Shown here piece after piece: positions 36,209 through 44,145 of a DNA stretch of 64,000 nucleotides (position 1 is the stretch's first letter; each line of letters opens with the position of its first letter). Source of the DNA: Gammaproteobacteria bacterium (GTDB lineage: Bacteria > Pseudomonadota > Gammaproteobacteria > Burkholderiales > Rhodocyclaceae); contig JARFTX010000001.1 of assembly GCA_029289265.1 (NCBI GenBank), forward strand, positions 85,849-149,848, written 5' to 3'. The position numbers and the translations under genes were made by a program. A model generated the notes under the pieces. The model had not been told where the DNA came from. It saw only the letters and a list, made by a program, of their open reading frames with translations, and ran no database searches.

Positions 36209-37693
36209 ATGAACGACGATGGGCCGCTCACGGCGGCAAACCGACGCGGCCACCTATTGCTGCAGTCGATGATCGACCAGTCGCCCGCGTGGGTCGCCCT
36301 GTGCGGCACGGACGGCTGCTTTCTGCTCACCAATCGTGCCTACGCGCAGTCCCTGGGCCTGCTGCCCGAAGATCTCGTTGGGCGGCGCGAGGGCGATGTA
36401 CTTGACGCCGACAACGCACCCAGCACGCTGCGCGTGCGCGCGAACGGAGCGGCGGATACCGTCTCCTCAGCCTCCACGCTCGAGGAACTCGTCGTTCTCG
36501 GCGAGCATCGCTACTTCCTGGTCAACCGTTTCCCCGTGTTCGCCGACGATGGCGAAGCCGTTGCGAACGGATTGATCGCGACCGAGATCAGACCGCCCCT
36601 CGTCGGCACCGATGTGGCCGTGGCAACCCTGCAATGCGCTGAAGAGGCCAACGCCAGCTTGCGCCGCGCGCTCGAGCAGATGGAGAAGCTTGCCTACACC
36701 GATCGGCTGACCGGAACGTGGAACCGGCGCCATCTCGAGGACTCCGCGCTGGTCGAGATGTCGCGCAGCGAACGCCACGGTCACCCGGCGTCGCTGCTGA
36801 TCGCGGACATAGACCACTTCAAGCGCGTGAACGATCAGTTCGGACACCCGGCCGGCGACCGTGTCCTGCGAGAGCTGGTCGCCTGCATCCGCAGCGGTGT
36901 GCGCCGCGCCGACACGCTCACGCGCTGGGGCGGCGAAGAGTTCATCGTGCTTGCCCCCGACACGCCGCTGCATGAAGCCGAGTTGCTTGCGCAGAAGCTC
37001 TGCGCACGGATCGCGGCGACGCCGGTCCCCGGGGTCGGCCAGATCACCGTCAGCATCGGTGTTGCCGAGTACCAGTGCGGCGAGGGCTTCGACGCCTGGA
37101 TCTTGCGCGCCGATCGGGCCCTCTACCAGGCCAAAGTCGAAGGGCGCAACCGCTGCGTGTCCGACCCCGCCACGGCCTTCGATGCGGCCGGCGAGAAGCT
37201 CGTGCCGCCGACCCTTGTCCAATTGGTCTGGCGCGACAGCTACCGCTCGGGCGATGCCATGGTGGATCGGCAGCACCAGCAATTGTTTCGACACGCCAAT
37301 CGCTTGCTCGAGGCTGTCATGCTGGGTGCTCCCGGGGAAGCCGTGCTGGCAGCGACCCAGGCATTGCTCGACGATGTCTTGACGCATTTTCGCGACGAGG
37401 AGGCCTTGCACGTGCGCATCGGCTTTCCGGGCCGCGAATCGCACGCGCTCGAGCACGCGCGGCTGCTCGAGAAGGCACGCGATCTGTGCGACGGGGCGCG
37501 ACTCGAGGCGGTGAAGCCGGCCGAACTGTTCCAGTTCCTCGCCTACGAGGTGGTCGCCCAGCATCTGCTGGGGGTGGACCGGCGCTACTTTCCATACCTT
37601 GACGGGGAGGCGGCAACCCTGGCGCCACCATCGAACGGATCGCCGGACGACCTGTTTTTTTCGGGCGAAAGCAGGAATAATTCTCGGAACTAG
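36209..37693 (+). CDS. PAS-GGDEF-bacteriohemerythrin diguanylate cyclase
   Basis: A 494-residue cytosolic signalling protein. A PAS domain covers about residues 15-115 and a coiled linker 140-160. The GGDEF domain (160-325) has the active site RWGGEEF near 243, with a product-inhibition site RRAD just upstream. A C-terminal hemerythrin domain (about 335-470) has iron-ligand candidates in WRDSYRSGD, DRQHQQLF, HFRDEEALH and HALEHARLL. The di-iron domain binds oxygen, so cyclic di-GMP synthesis is probably tuned by oxygen. It is a single gene just upstream of the cytochrome locus. Confidence 0.92.
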   Translation: MNDDGPLTAANRRGHLLLQSMIDQSPAWVALCGTDGCFLLTNRAYAQSLGLLPEDLVGRREGDVLDADNAPSTLRVRANGAADTVSSASTLEELVVLGEHRYFLVNRFPVFADDGEAVANGLIATEIRPPLVGTDVAVATLQCAEEANASLRRALEQMEKLAYTDRLTGTWNRRHLEDSALVEMSRSERHGHPASLLIADIDHFKRVNDQFGHPAGDRVLRELVACIRSGVRRADTLTRWGGEEFIVLAPDTPLHEAELLAQKLCARIAATPVPGVGQITVSIGVAEYQCGEGFDAWILRADRALYQAKVEGRNRCVSDPATAFDAAGEKLVPPTLVQLVWRDSYRSGDAMVDRQHQQLFRHANRLLEAVMLGAPGEAVLAATQALLDDVLTHFRDEEALHVRIGFPGRESHALEHARLLEKARDLCDGARLEAVKPAELFQFLAYEVVAQHLLGVDRRYFPYLDGEAATLAPPSNGSPDDLFFSGESRNNSRN

Positions 37694-37893
37694 ACAATGT
37701 GCAAGGGGGTCGACCTGAGTCAAGCCTGCTGAACAGGCATGTGCAACGACGGCGCAAGTGGCTGCAAGGCCGCCCGATGGCGATGAATAGCCCCGAACGA
37801 CATGAGTCCCATTCGATAGTTACACAGCGACAAGGTCAGGACGGGAGCGATGCCGAAGCCGCTACGGCTGCGGCAAGTGCACCGACCGGGCAC

Positions 37894-40470
37894 ATGGCCG
37901 CGGGGCGATCACGCGCTCGAGGCCATGCCGACAAGAGGGTTTTTGATGGGCCGGGCAAGCTGGGGTGGCCCGGTGCGGCGCTAGCGGTTTTCGCCGTACT
38001 CGCATCTGCGGTCGGAGTCGAGCAGACCTACGCCCAGACACGCCAGTCCGACATCTCGGCAACCCTCCACAACCTCTCGGCATCGGGCCCGGGAACGGTC
38101 AGGGCCGATTCGGAAACCCAGATCTGCGTCTTCTGCCACACGCCCCACGCGGCAGTGGTCGCGCCCGGGCCGCTCTGGAACCGCGCGCTTTCGGGTGCGA
38201 CGTATACCCCTTACACCTCGGCCTCGCTCGATGCGGAGACGATCTTCGGCGCTCTTTCCCAGCCTGGTGGCAGTTCGAAGCTGTGCCTGTCCTGTCACGA
38301 CGGAACACTGGCGATCGGCACCGTAGCGGTGCTGGCCGGGCGGGCTAACGTGTCGATCCAGATGCAGGGTACCGGTCCTGGGGGCGTCATGCCGCCCGGC
38401 CTGGGCACCACCACCGGCTTCACCCGCAATCTCGGCATCGACCTGCGCAACGATCACCCGATCTCCTTCACCTACAACAACACGCTCGCGCTTGCCGATG
38501 GCGAGCTGCGCACCATGGACGCGCAACAGCGCCATCCGGAAGGCACCGGGACCGTGATCGGCATCCGCAGCCCGGGATTCCGCCCCCTGCTGCCGCTCGA
38601 GGCAACCGGCGAGGGCGGGGCCGGTCAGGTCCAGTGCGCGACCTGCCACGATCCCCATCTGGACGCCGACAAGTTCCTGCGGCTCAATCGCCTGCAGGTC
38701 GCCACACCGGCAGGTGGTGCCTTCAACCCGAGCGGCGACCAGATCTGTCTCGGCTGCCACGACAAGCTCGGCACCGCATGGTCGCAGTCGGCGCACGCCC
38801 ATCCGGACGTCGCCGACGAGGCCTACAAGCCGGCCGCGGCGGCGTTGCGCGAGTTTCCCGCCGGAACCCGCGTCTGGCAGGCCGGGTGTCTCAATTGCCA
38901 TGACACGCACGCGGTCCAGGGCTCGCGGCGCCTGCTGCGCGAGGGGGTCACGGGCGCGACCGGGGGCACGGGAGTGGGGCGCTACAAGCTGGGCTCCGGC
39001 GCCGATCCGCGCACCGTCTCGGCAATCGAGGAAACCTGCTACCAGTGCCACACCACTGCCGCGAACAGCGTGATCGACACGGCGACCGGTGTCGTGCCGA
39101 ACATCCAGACCGACTTCGGCCTGACCCGGAGGATGCCGATCACGACTGCAGAGCAGCGCGCCGGCATCGAGGTGCACGACATTCGCGACGCCGATTTCAC
39201 CGAGTCGCGCGAACACCTCGGACTGAACAACCTCGACAACCGGCACGCCGAGTGCACCGACTGCCACAACCCCCACCGCGTCATGCGCAACAGCCTGTTC
39301 AACGGTTTGGGCAGCAACACGCAGCGCACTCATACGGTGGGTGGACCCGGTGGAAATATCGCTTCCGGGGCGCTGCGGGGCACCTTCGGGGTCGAGCCAC
39401 AATACGGTTCGCGCAGTTTCTTCGCCTTGCCGACTTCGTATGTCGAGAAGAAGGGCGACGGCGGCATCGGGGCCAGCACGGCGGTGACCAGTCCGTGGGT
39501 GACGCGCGAGTATCAGATTTGCCTGAAATGTCACTCTGACTACGCCTACTTCGACGACAACATCCATCCGAGTGGCAACACGCGGCCGGAACTGGGCACA
39601 CCGGGCACGCCGGCGGGTGCGACGCAGCGCAACAACTACACGCGCTACACCAACCAGGCCCGCGAGTTCCAGGCGCCGCTGACGCACCGGGGCGCACCCG
39701 GCAGCCAGGGCACCGACGCCGGCGCCGGCTACAACGCCAACAACCATCGGTCTTGGCACCCGGTCATGGATGTGACCGGGCGCGGCACCGGGCAGCGCAA
39801 CAGCATGAATGCCAATTCCTTCGTTGCGCCGTGGAACGCGAACGTCGGAAACCAGACCATGCACTGCTCGGACTGCCACGGCTCGAATACGGCGGCGGGC
39901 ACGATCGTCCCGCCGGCGGGGCAGAACTGGGGTCCGCACGGGTCGCAGAACAACTTCATCCTCAAGGGACTTTGGGACACCGACAGCGGCGACGGCCAGG
40001 GCAACGCGCTGTGTTTCAAGTGTCACGCCGCAAACATCTATGCGCCGACTTCGGGCAGTGGGGGCACGACGGGATTCCGCACCAGCCGCGGTGACGGCCA
40101 TTACGTTCATAGCGCCCGTGACAAGATGAGCAGGTCCCGCTGCAATTGGTGCCATGTGGCGGTCCCGCATGGGTGGAAGAACAAGGCGCTGCTGGTCAAT
40201 CTCAACGACGTCGGCGCCGAGGCAGGGCAGACCGGCAGCAAGGAAGTGAACATCAATAGCAGTGCGGGCACCTACAACGAAGGTCCGTATTACCGCAATG
40301 CGAAGCTCAAGATCGTCAATTTTCGACAGAACTTCAACTGGGGCGAGAACGATTGCGGTTCAGCAAATAAGGCGGCTGCCGATCGGATACCGAACAGCCA
40401 GGGCGGCACGGGCAATACGACGGGAACCGGCGGAAACTGGATGAAGGCGACCTGCGCCAACCCGCCTTAG
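37894..40470 (+). CDS. Secreted undecahaem c-type cytochrome, first copy
   Basis: A large exported cytochrome with eleven CxxCH haem sites (CVFCH, CLSCH, CATCH, CLGCH, CLNCH, CYQCH, CTDCH, CLKCH, CSDCH, CFKCH, CNWCH), several in the doubled CxxCH style. The signal peptide core is LAVFAVLASAVGVEQTYAQ. The C-terminus carries CHVAVPHGWKNKALLVNL, nearly identical in the second cytochrome at 44146. I placed the start at ATG 37894, which gives a 48-residue leader. In-frame GTG 37699 and ATG 37777 are possible but would make an implausibly long N-terminus. No outer-membrane anchor or porin partner is encoded nearby. Its role is long-range electron transfer in the periplasm or outside the cell. Confidence 0.88.
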   Translation: MAAGRSRARGHADKRVFDGPGKLGWPGAALAVFAVLASAVGVEQTYAQTRQSDISATLHNLSASGPGTVRADSETQICVFCHTPHAAVVAPGPLWNRALSGATYTPYTSASLDAETIFGALSQPGGSSKLCLSCHDGTLAIGTVAVLAGRANVSIQMQGTGPGGVMPPGLGTTTGFTRNLGIDLRNDHPISFTYNNTLALADGELRTMDAQQRHPEGTGTVIGIRSPGFRPLLPLEATGEGGAGQVQCATCHDPHLDADKFLRLNRLQVATPAGGAFNPSGDQICLGCHDKLGTAWSQSAHAHPDVADEAYKPAAAALREFPAGTRVWQAGCLNCHDTHAVQGSRRLLREGVTGATGGTGVGRYKLGSGADPRTVSAIEETCYQCHTTAANSVIDTATGVVPNIQTDFGLTRRMPITTAEQRAGIEVHDIRDADFTESREHLGLNNLDNRHAECTDCHNPHRVMRNSLFNGLGSNTQRTHTVGGPGGNIASGALRGTFGVEPQYGSRSFFALPTSYVEKKGDGGIGASTAVTSPWVTREYQICLKCHSDYAYFDDNIHPSGNTRPELGTPGTPAGATQRNNYTRYTNQAREFQAPLTHRGAPGSQGTDAGAGYNANNHRSWHPVMDVTGRGTGQRNSMNANSFVAPWNANVGNQTMHCSDCHGSNTAAGTIVPPAGQNWGPHGSQNNFILKGLWDTDSGDGQGNALCFKCHAANIYAPTSGSGGTTGFRTSRGDGHYVHSARDKMSRSRCNWCHVAVPHGWKNKALLVNLNDVGAEAGQTGSKEVNINSSAGTYNEGPYYRNAKLKIVNFRQNFNWGENDCGSANKAAADRIPNSQGGTGNTTGTGGNWMKATCANPP

Positions 40471-40572
40471 GTGCCCTTGGTTCCTCGCCGAAGCTGATCG
40501 CGGTCAACGATCGCAGGGGATATCGCTGCTACAGTTCGGGCCGTTCCCACCGCAAACGGCCTGACTGCGCGC

Positions 40573-40920
40573 ATGAAACCCTGGCTCATCCTGATCAACG
40601 ACTTCGCCCACGATCTCTTCACCGGACTCTGGTTCGGCAGCTTCGTGACCATGTTCATCCTGCATCGCAAGGCCGGTGATCCGGCGCTCGACGGTGGGCA
40701 GTTCGCGCTCATGAACGAGCTCGTCGGCGTGTTCTTCTGGCTCACCTTCGTCTCGCTCGGCTGCATCATCATGACTGGCGTGTTCCGCTTCTTCTACTAC
40801 CGCACCTGGGATGGCGCGGGGATGAAGGACATCAAGAAGCGCCTCCTGATCATCAAGCATGCCGTGCTCGGCTCGTCCTTCCTGATCGGCACCGGCTTCG
40901 TGCTCGCCTGGGGGCTGTGA
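40573..40920 (+). CDS. Small integral membrane protein
   Basis: A 115-residue protein with three hydrophobic helices (about residues 15-32, 48-72 and 92-113). His residues in NDFAHDLF, ILHRK and IIKHAVLG could bind haem or metal in the membrane, as in CopD/b-type proteins, but I cannot prove this. It nearly overlaps the LuxE-like gene and starts a cassette between the two cytochromes. Confidence 0.72.
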   Translation: MKPWLILINDFAHDLFTGLWFGSFVTMFILHRKAGDPALDGGQFALMNELVGVFFWLTFVSLGCIIMTGVFRFFYYRTWDGAGMKDIKKRLLIIKHAVLGSSFLIGTGFVLAWGL

Positions 40921-40922
40921 GC

Positions 40923-42320
40923 ATGGCCGCCCCCCGCAAAACGCCGGCCGCCGCGCCGGACCCCGAGCGCGACCGCCTCGCTGAGCGCATCCGGGCGATG
41001 ATCGCGGCCGGTGTCGACGGCGACCCGGCACCCTTCGACGCCCTCGCGCTCGAGCTCTTCGCCTGGCAGTACGCGAAGAACGCCCCCTACCGCGAGTTCT
41101 GCGCGGCCAAGGGCGTCGCCCCCGAACAGGTCACCGACTGGCGTCAGATCCCGGCCTTTCCGACCGACGCCTTCAAGAGCGCGATCGTGACCTCGTTCCC
41201 GATCGAGCAGGCCGTGATGGCGCAGCTCACCAGCGGCACCACCGCGATCCAGCGCGGCCAGATCTTCCGCGACGAGCTTGGCCGCGAGCTGGTGCTCGCC
41301 GCCAACCGCGCGATGACTGCGGCCTATCTCTTTCCCGATTTCGCCGATGGCCGGCGCTGCCGCGTGCTGATCCTCGCGCCCAGCCCCGAGATGGCGCCGT
41401 CGATGGGCATGGCGATCGGCATGGAGGAGACGCGCCGCCACTTCGGCACGCCCGACAGCCGCTTCCTGCTCGATTTCTCCGGCCTCGACATCAAGAACCT
41501 GATCGCCGCGCTGGAACAGTCGGAGGCGACTGGCGTACCGGTTGCGATGATCGGCTCGACCTCGGCCTTCGTGTACTTCTTCAACGCCTGCAAGGCGCGC
41601 GGGCTGGGCTTCCGGCTGCCCGCAGGCAGCCGCATCGGCGACGGCGGCGGCTACCGCGGCCGCTTCGGCGAGCTCACCCAGGACGACTACTTCCGTCTCG
41701 CCGGCGAAGTCCTGGGGATACCGGCGAGCTACTGCGTCAACGTCCTCGGCATGGCCGAGAGCGCCACCAACTACTTCGACGATACCCTGCGTGCCGCGGT
41801 GCGCGGTGCCGAATCGAAGCGCCGCCGCATCCCGCCGCCGTGGGCGCGGGTCGAGGCGGTCGGTATCGAGGATCTGCGCCCGCTGCCGCCCGGCGAGGTC
41901 GGCCTGCTGCGCCACTACGACCTGGTCAACCTGCCCACGGTGATTGCGGTGCAGACCGACAACCTGGGCTACATCGACGGGGAGGGCGGCTTCCAGATCG
42001 TCGGGCGCGCCAAGATGATCGACGGCAAGCTCGCGCCGCTACCGAGCGAGCGCCCGGTCGGGCCGATGGGCGACAAGCGCATCTTCCGCTTCCTCGAGGC
42101 CTACGTGAACTTCTCCATCCGCTTCAAGATGGGGCTCGCCCGCGCGCGCCAGCCCGCACCCGCCGCCGTGACGCCGCAGCCGATGACGCCGCCGGTCTGC
42201 CCCTGCGACGAGCTCACCGAGGAGATGCTCGCGAACCCCGTGCCACGGCCGGGCGCTCCGTCCGACACCGCCGGCGAGGCGCGACCCGGCACCCCAGCCC
42301 AACCCCTGCGGCACCGCTGA
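40923..42320 (+). CDS. LuxE-like acyl-protein synthetase
   Basis: A 465-residue member of the LuxE/acyl-protein synthetase branch of the adenylate-forming fold. The region IPAFPTDAFKSAIV, the P-loop-like QLTSGTTAIQRGQ near residue 100, and NVLGMAESATNYFDD are typical. LuxE activates a fatty acid as acyl-AMP and transfers it to a protein cysteine. The last 60 residues form a Pro-rich tail with CPCDE that is not part of the family. No luxCD or luxAB genes accompany it, so it is not bioluminescence. The GTG at 40917 is an alternative start. Its partner may be the radical SAM protein downstream. Confidence 0.8.
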   Translation: MAAPRKTPAAAPDPERDRLAERIRAMIAAGVDGDPAPFDALALELFAWQYAKNAPYREFCAAKGVAPEQVTDWRQIPAFPTDAFKSAIVTSFPIEQAVMAQLTSGTTAIQRGQIFRDELGRELVLAANRAMTAAYLFPDFADGRRCRVLILAPSPEMAPSMGMAIGMEETRRHFGTPDSRFLLDFSGLDIKNLIAALEQSEATGVPVAMIGSTSAFVYFFNACKARGLGFRLPAGSRIGDGGGYRGRFGELTQDDYFRLAGEVLGIPASYCVNVLGMAESATNYFDDTLRAAVRGAESKRRRIPPPWARVEAVGIEDLRPLPPGEVGLLRHYDLVNLPTVIAVQTDNLGYIDGEGGFQIVGRAKMIDGKLAPLPSERPVGPMGDKRIFRFLEAYVNFSIRFKMGLARARQPAPAAVTPQPMTPPVCPCDELTEEMLANPVPRPGAPSDTAGEARPGTPAQPLRHR

Positions 42321-42397
42321 CTTCCCGGTCAGCCATTCCCGGCAGCCCGCAACGCGTTGTCCGGCGCGCCTCTCCGCGCCTTTTTGCGGGCGCCTTG

Positions 42398-42411
42398 TTG
42401 ATATTAATCAA
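42398..42411 (+). promoter_or_regulatory. FNR/Anr box upstream of the radical SAM gene
   Basis: TTGATATTAATCAA matches the FNR consensus TTGAT-N4-ATCAA perfectly. A candidate -10 TACCAT at 42434-42439 puts the transcript start near 42446, about 41 bases from the box centre. That is the class II activation geometry. The gene starts at 42499. Confidence 0.85.
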
Positions 42412-42498
42412 GTCTCTTGGCGTAGGGCTCGCCTACCATTCGCGAAGCCCGACGCACCTGCCGGTGTCGTCTCGCGAGCCCGATCAGAGAGCCAATAA

Positions 42499-44082
42499 GT
42501 GAAAATCGCCGACACCCCCCTGACCTTCATCCCGCCGCCGCGCAAGGGCCCCGCCAAGCCGCGCAACCGCCGCATCCGCCGCGTCGCGCTCGTCACCGTG
42601 CCGTACCACTCGGGCGTGGTCGAATCCGCCGGCACCTGGCTCAACGTCGGCTTCGTCTACATCGCAGGCGCCTTGCGCGCCGCCGGCTACGAGGTCGACT
42701 ACTACGACGCGATGTCGCTGTGGCACAAGGAAGACGACATCCGCAAGCGCCTCGAGGACTTCCGCCCCGACGTGGTGTGCACCTCGGCCTTCACCGCCGC
42801 CATCGTCGCCGCCACCGGCCTGCTGCGGCTCGCCAAGGAGGTCGACCCGGAGATCGTCACCGTCATCGGCAACGTGCACGCCACGTTCTGCTATCCGGAG
42901 ATGCTCAAGGTCGACGGCGACGCGATCGACTTCGTCGTCCGCGGTGAGGGCGAGCGCACGCTGCCCGAACTGCTCGACTGCCTCAACGCCGGCGACGATC
43001 CGGCCAAGGTCGCCGGCATCGCCTTCCTGCGCGACGGCCAGGTCATCGCCACCCGCTCGGCCGCCTTCATCCGCGACCTCGACAGCCTGCCCACCGCCTG
43101 GGACCTGGTCGAGTGGCCGATCTACACCTACCGCGCCAAGAAGAACTCGCGCCTCGCCATCGTCTCGTCCGCCCGCGGTTGCCAGGAAAACTGCTCGTTC
43201 TGCTCGCAAAAGCTCTTCTGGCGCCGCGGCTGGCGCGCCCGCAGCCCGGAGAACTTCGTCGCCGAGCTGGAAATGCTGCACCGGACCTACGGTGTGAACG
43301 TCGCGATGCTCGCCGACGAGATCCCGACGCTGGACCGCGCGCGCTGGGAGCGCATCCTCGACCTGATGATCGAGCGCAAGCCGGGCGTGCGCCTGCTGAT
43401 GGAAACCCGCGTCGACGACATCGTGCGCGACGAGGACCTGATGGACCGCTACGCGCTCGCCGGCATCGAGCACATCTACGTCGGCGTCGAGGCCGGCAAG
43501 CAGGCCACGCTCGACCTCTTCAAGAAGGGCTCGAAAGCCGAGGACTCGCGCCGCGCGATCGACCTCATCAACGGCGCCGACATCGTCTCCGAGACCTCCT
43601 TCGTGCTCGGCATGCCGACCGACACGCCCGAGACCTTCGCCGAGGCGGTCGAGCTCGCCAAGCAGTACAACCCGGACATGGCCTTCTTCCTCGCCATCGC
43701 GCCCTGGCCCTACGCCGACCTCTACCCGCAGCTCAAGGACCACGTCGCGACCAAGGACTACAGCAAGTACAACCTCGTCCAGCCCGTCGTCAAGCCGGAT
43801 GCAATGACGCTGGATGAAGTGGAGCGCGAGCTCGGCCGCGCCTCGCGCAATTTCTTCATGCACAAGTTTCAGAACCTCGACGAGCTGTCGAGCTGGAAGC
43901 GCGAGTTCATGCTGTCGGTGTTCGACATCCTGATCAACCACTCCTACCTCTCCGGCCAGATGCAGGACATGGCCGCCGCCAAGCGCATGCCCGAAGAGGT
44001 CAAGGCGATGCTGAAAAAGGTCAGCGCCGCCAAGCGCGACATCCGCCAGGGCGAGGCGCGGACCTTCGCGCCGATTCCCTGA
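42499..44082 (+). CDS. B12-binding domain radical SAM enzyme
   Basis: A 527-residue protein with an N-terminal cobalamin-binding Rossmann domain (about 28-165, VALVTVPYHSG to IGNVHATFCYPEMLK). The radical SAM domain has CQENCSFC (CxxxCxxC) near residue 227 and METRVDDIVRDEDLMDRY. This is the BchE/HpnR-like class, which performs methylations, cyclisations or C-C bond chemistry on lipids and tetrapyrroles. A helical C-terminal domain of about 120 residues ends in Lys-rich repeats. The GTG start at 42499 follows a weak site. The perfect FNR box suggests anaerobic expression, fitting an oxygen-sensitive enzyme. The substrate is unknown. Confidence 0.85.
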   Translation: MKIADTPLTFIPPPRKGPAKPRNRRIRRVALVTVPYHSGVVESAGTWLNVGFVYIAGALRAAGYEVDYYDAMSLWHKEDDIRKRLEDFRPDVVCTSAFTAAIVAATGLLRLAKEVDPEIVTVIGNVHATFCYPEMLKVDGDAIDFVVRGEGERTLPELLDCLNAGDDPAKVAGIAFLRDGQVIATRSAAFIRDLDSLPTAWDLVEWPIYTYRAKKNSRLAIVSSARGCQENCSFCSQKLFWRRGWRARSPENFVAELEMLHRTYGVNVAMLADEIPTLDRARWERILDLMIERKPGVRLLMETRVDDIVRDEDLMDRYALAGIEHIYVGVEAGKQATLDLFKKGSKAEDSRRAIDLINGADIVSETSFVLGMPTDTPETFAEAVELAKQYNPDMAFFLAIAPWPYADLYPQLKDHVATKDYSKYNLVQPVVKPDAMTLDEVERELGRASRNFFMHKFQNLDELSSWKREFMLSVFDILINHSYLSGQMQDMAAAKRMPEEVKAMLKKVSAAKRDIRQGEARTFAPIP

Positions 44083-44145
44083 GGCGAAGCACGAGAACCC
44101 GGATACGAGCCGCCCGATGAGCGACCCTATACCCACGGACCGAGC

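Noticed and set aside
40923-42320. Bioluminescence operon because of a LuxE-like gene
   Set aside because: No luxA, luxB, luxC or luxD is present. LuxE-like synthetases occur in many non-luminous pathways.
42415-42432. A further sigma54-like site TTGGCGTAGGGCTCGC before the radical SAM gene
   Set aside because: The GG/GC spacing fits, but several conserved positions differ, and the FNR box with a -10 explains the region better.
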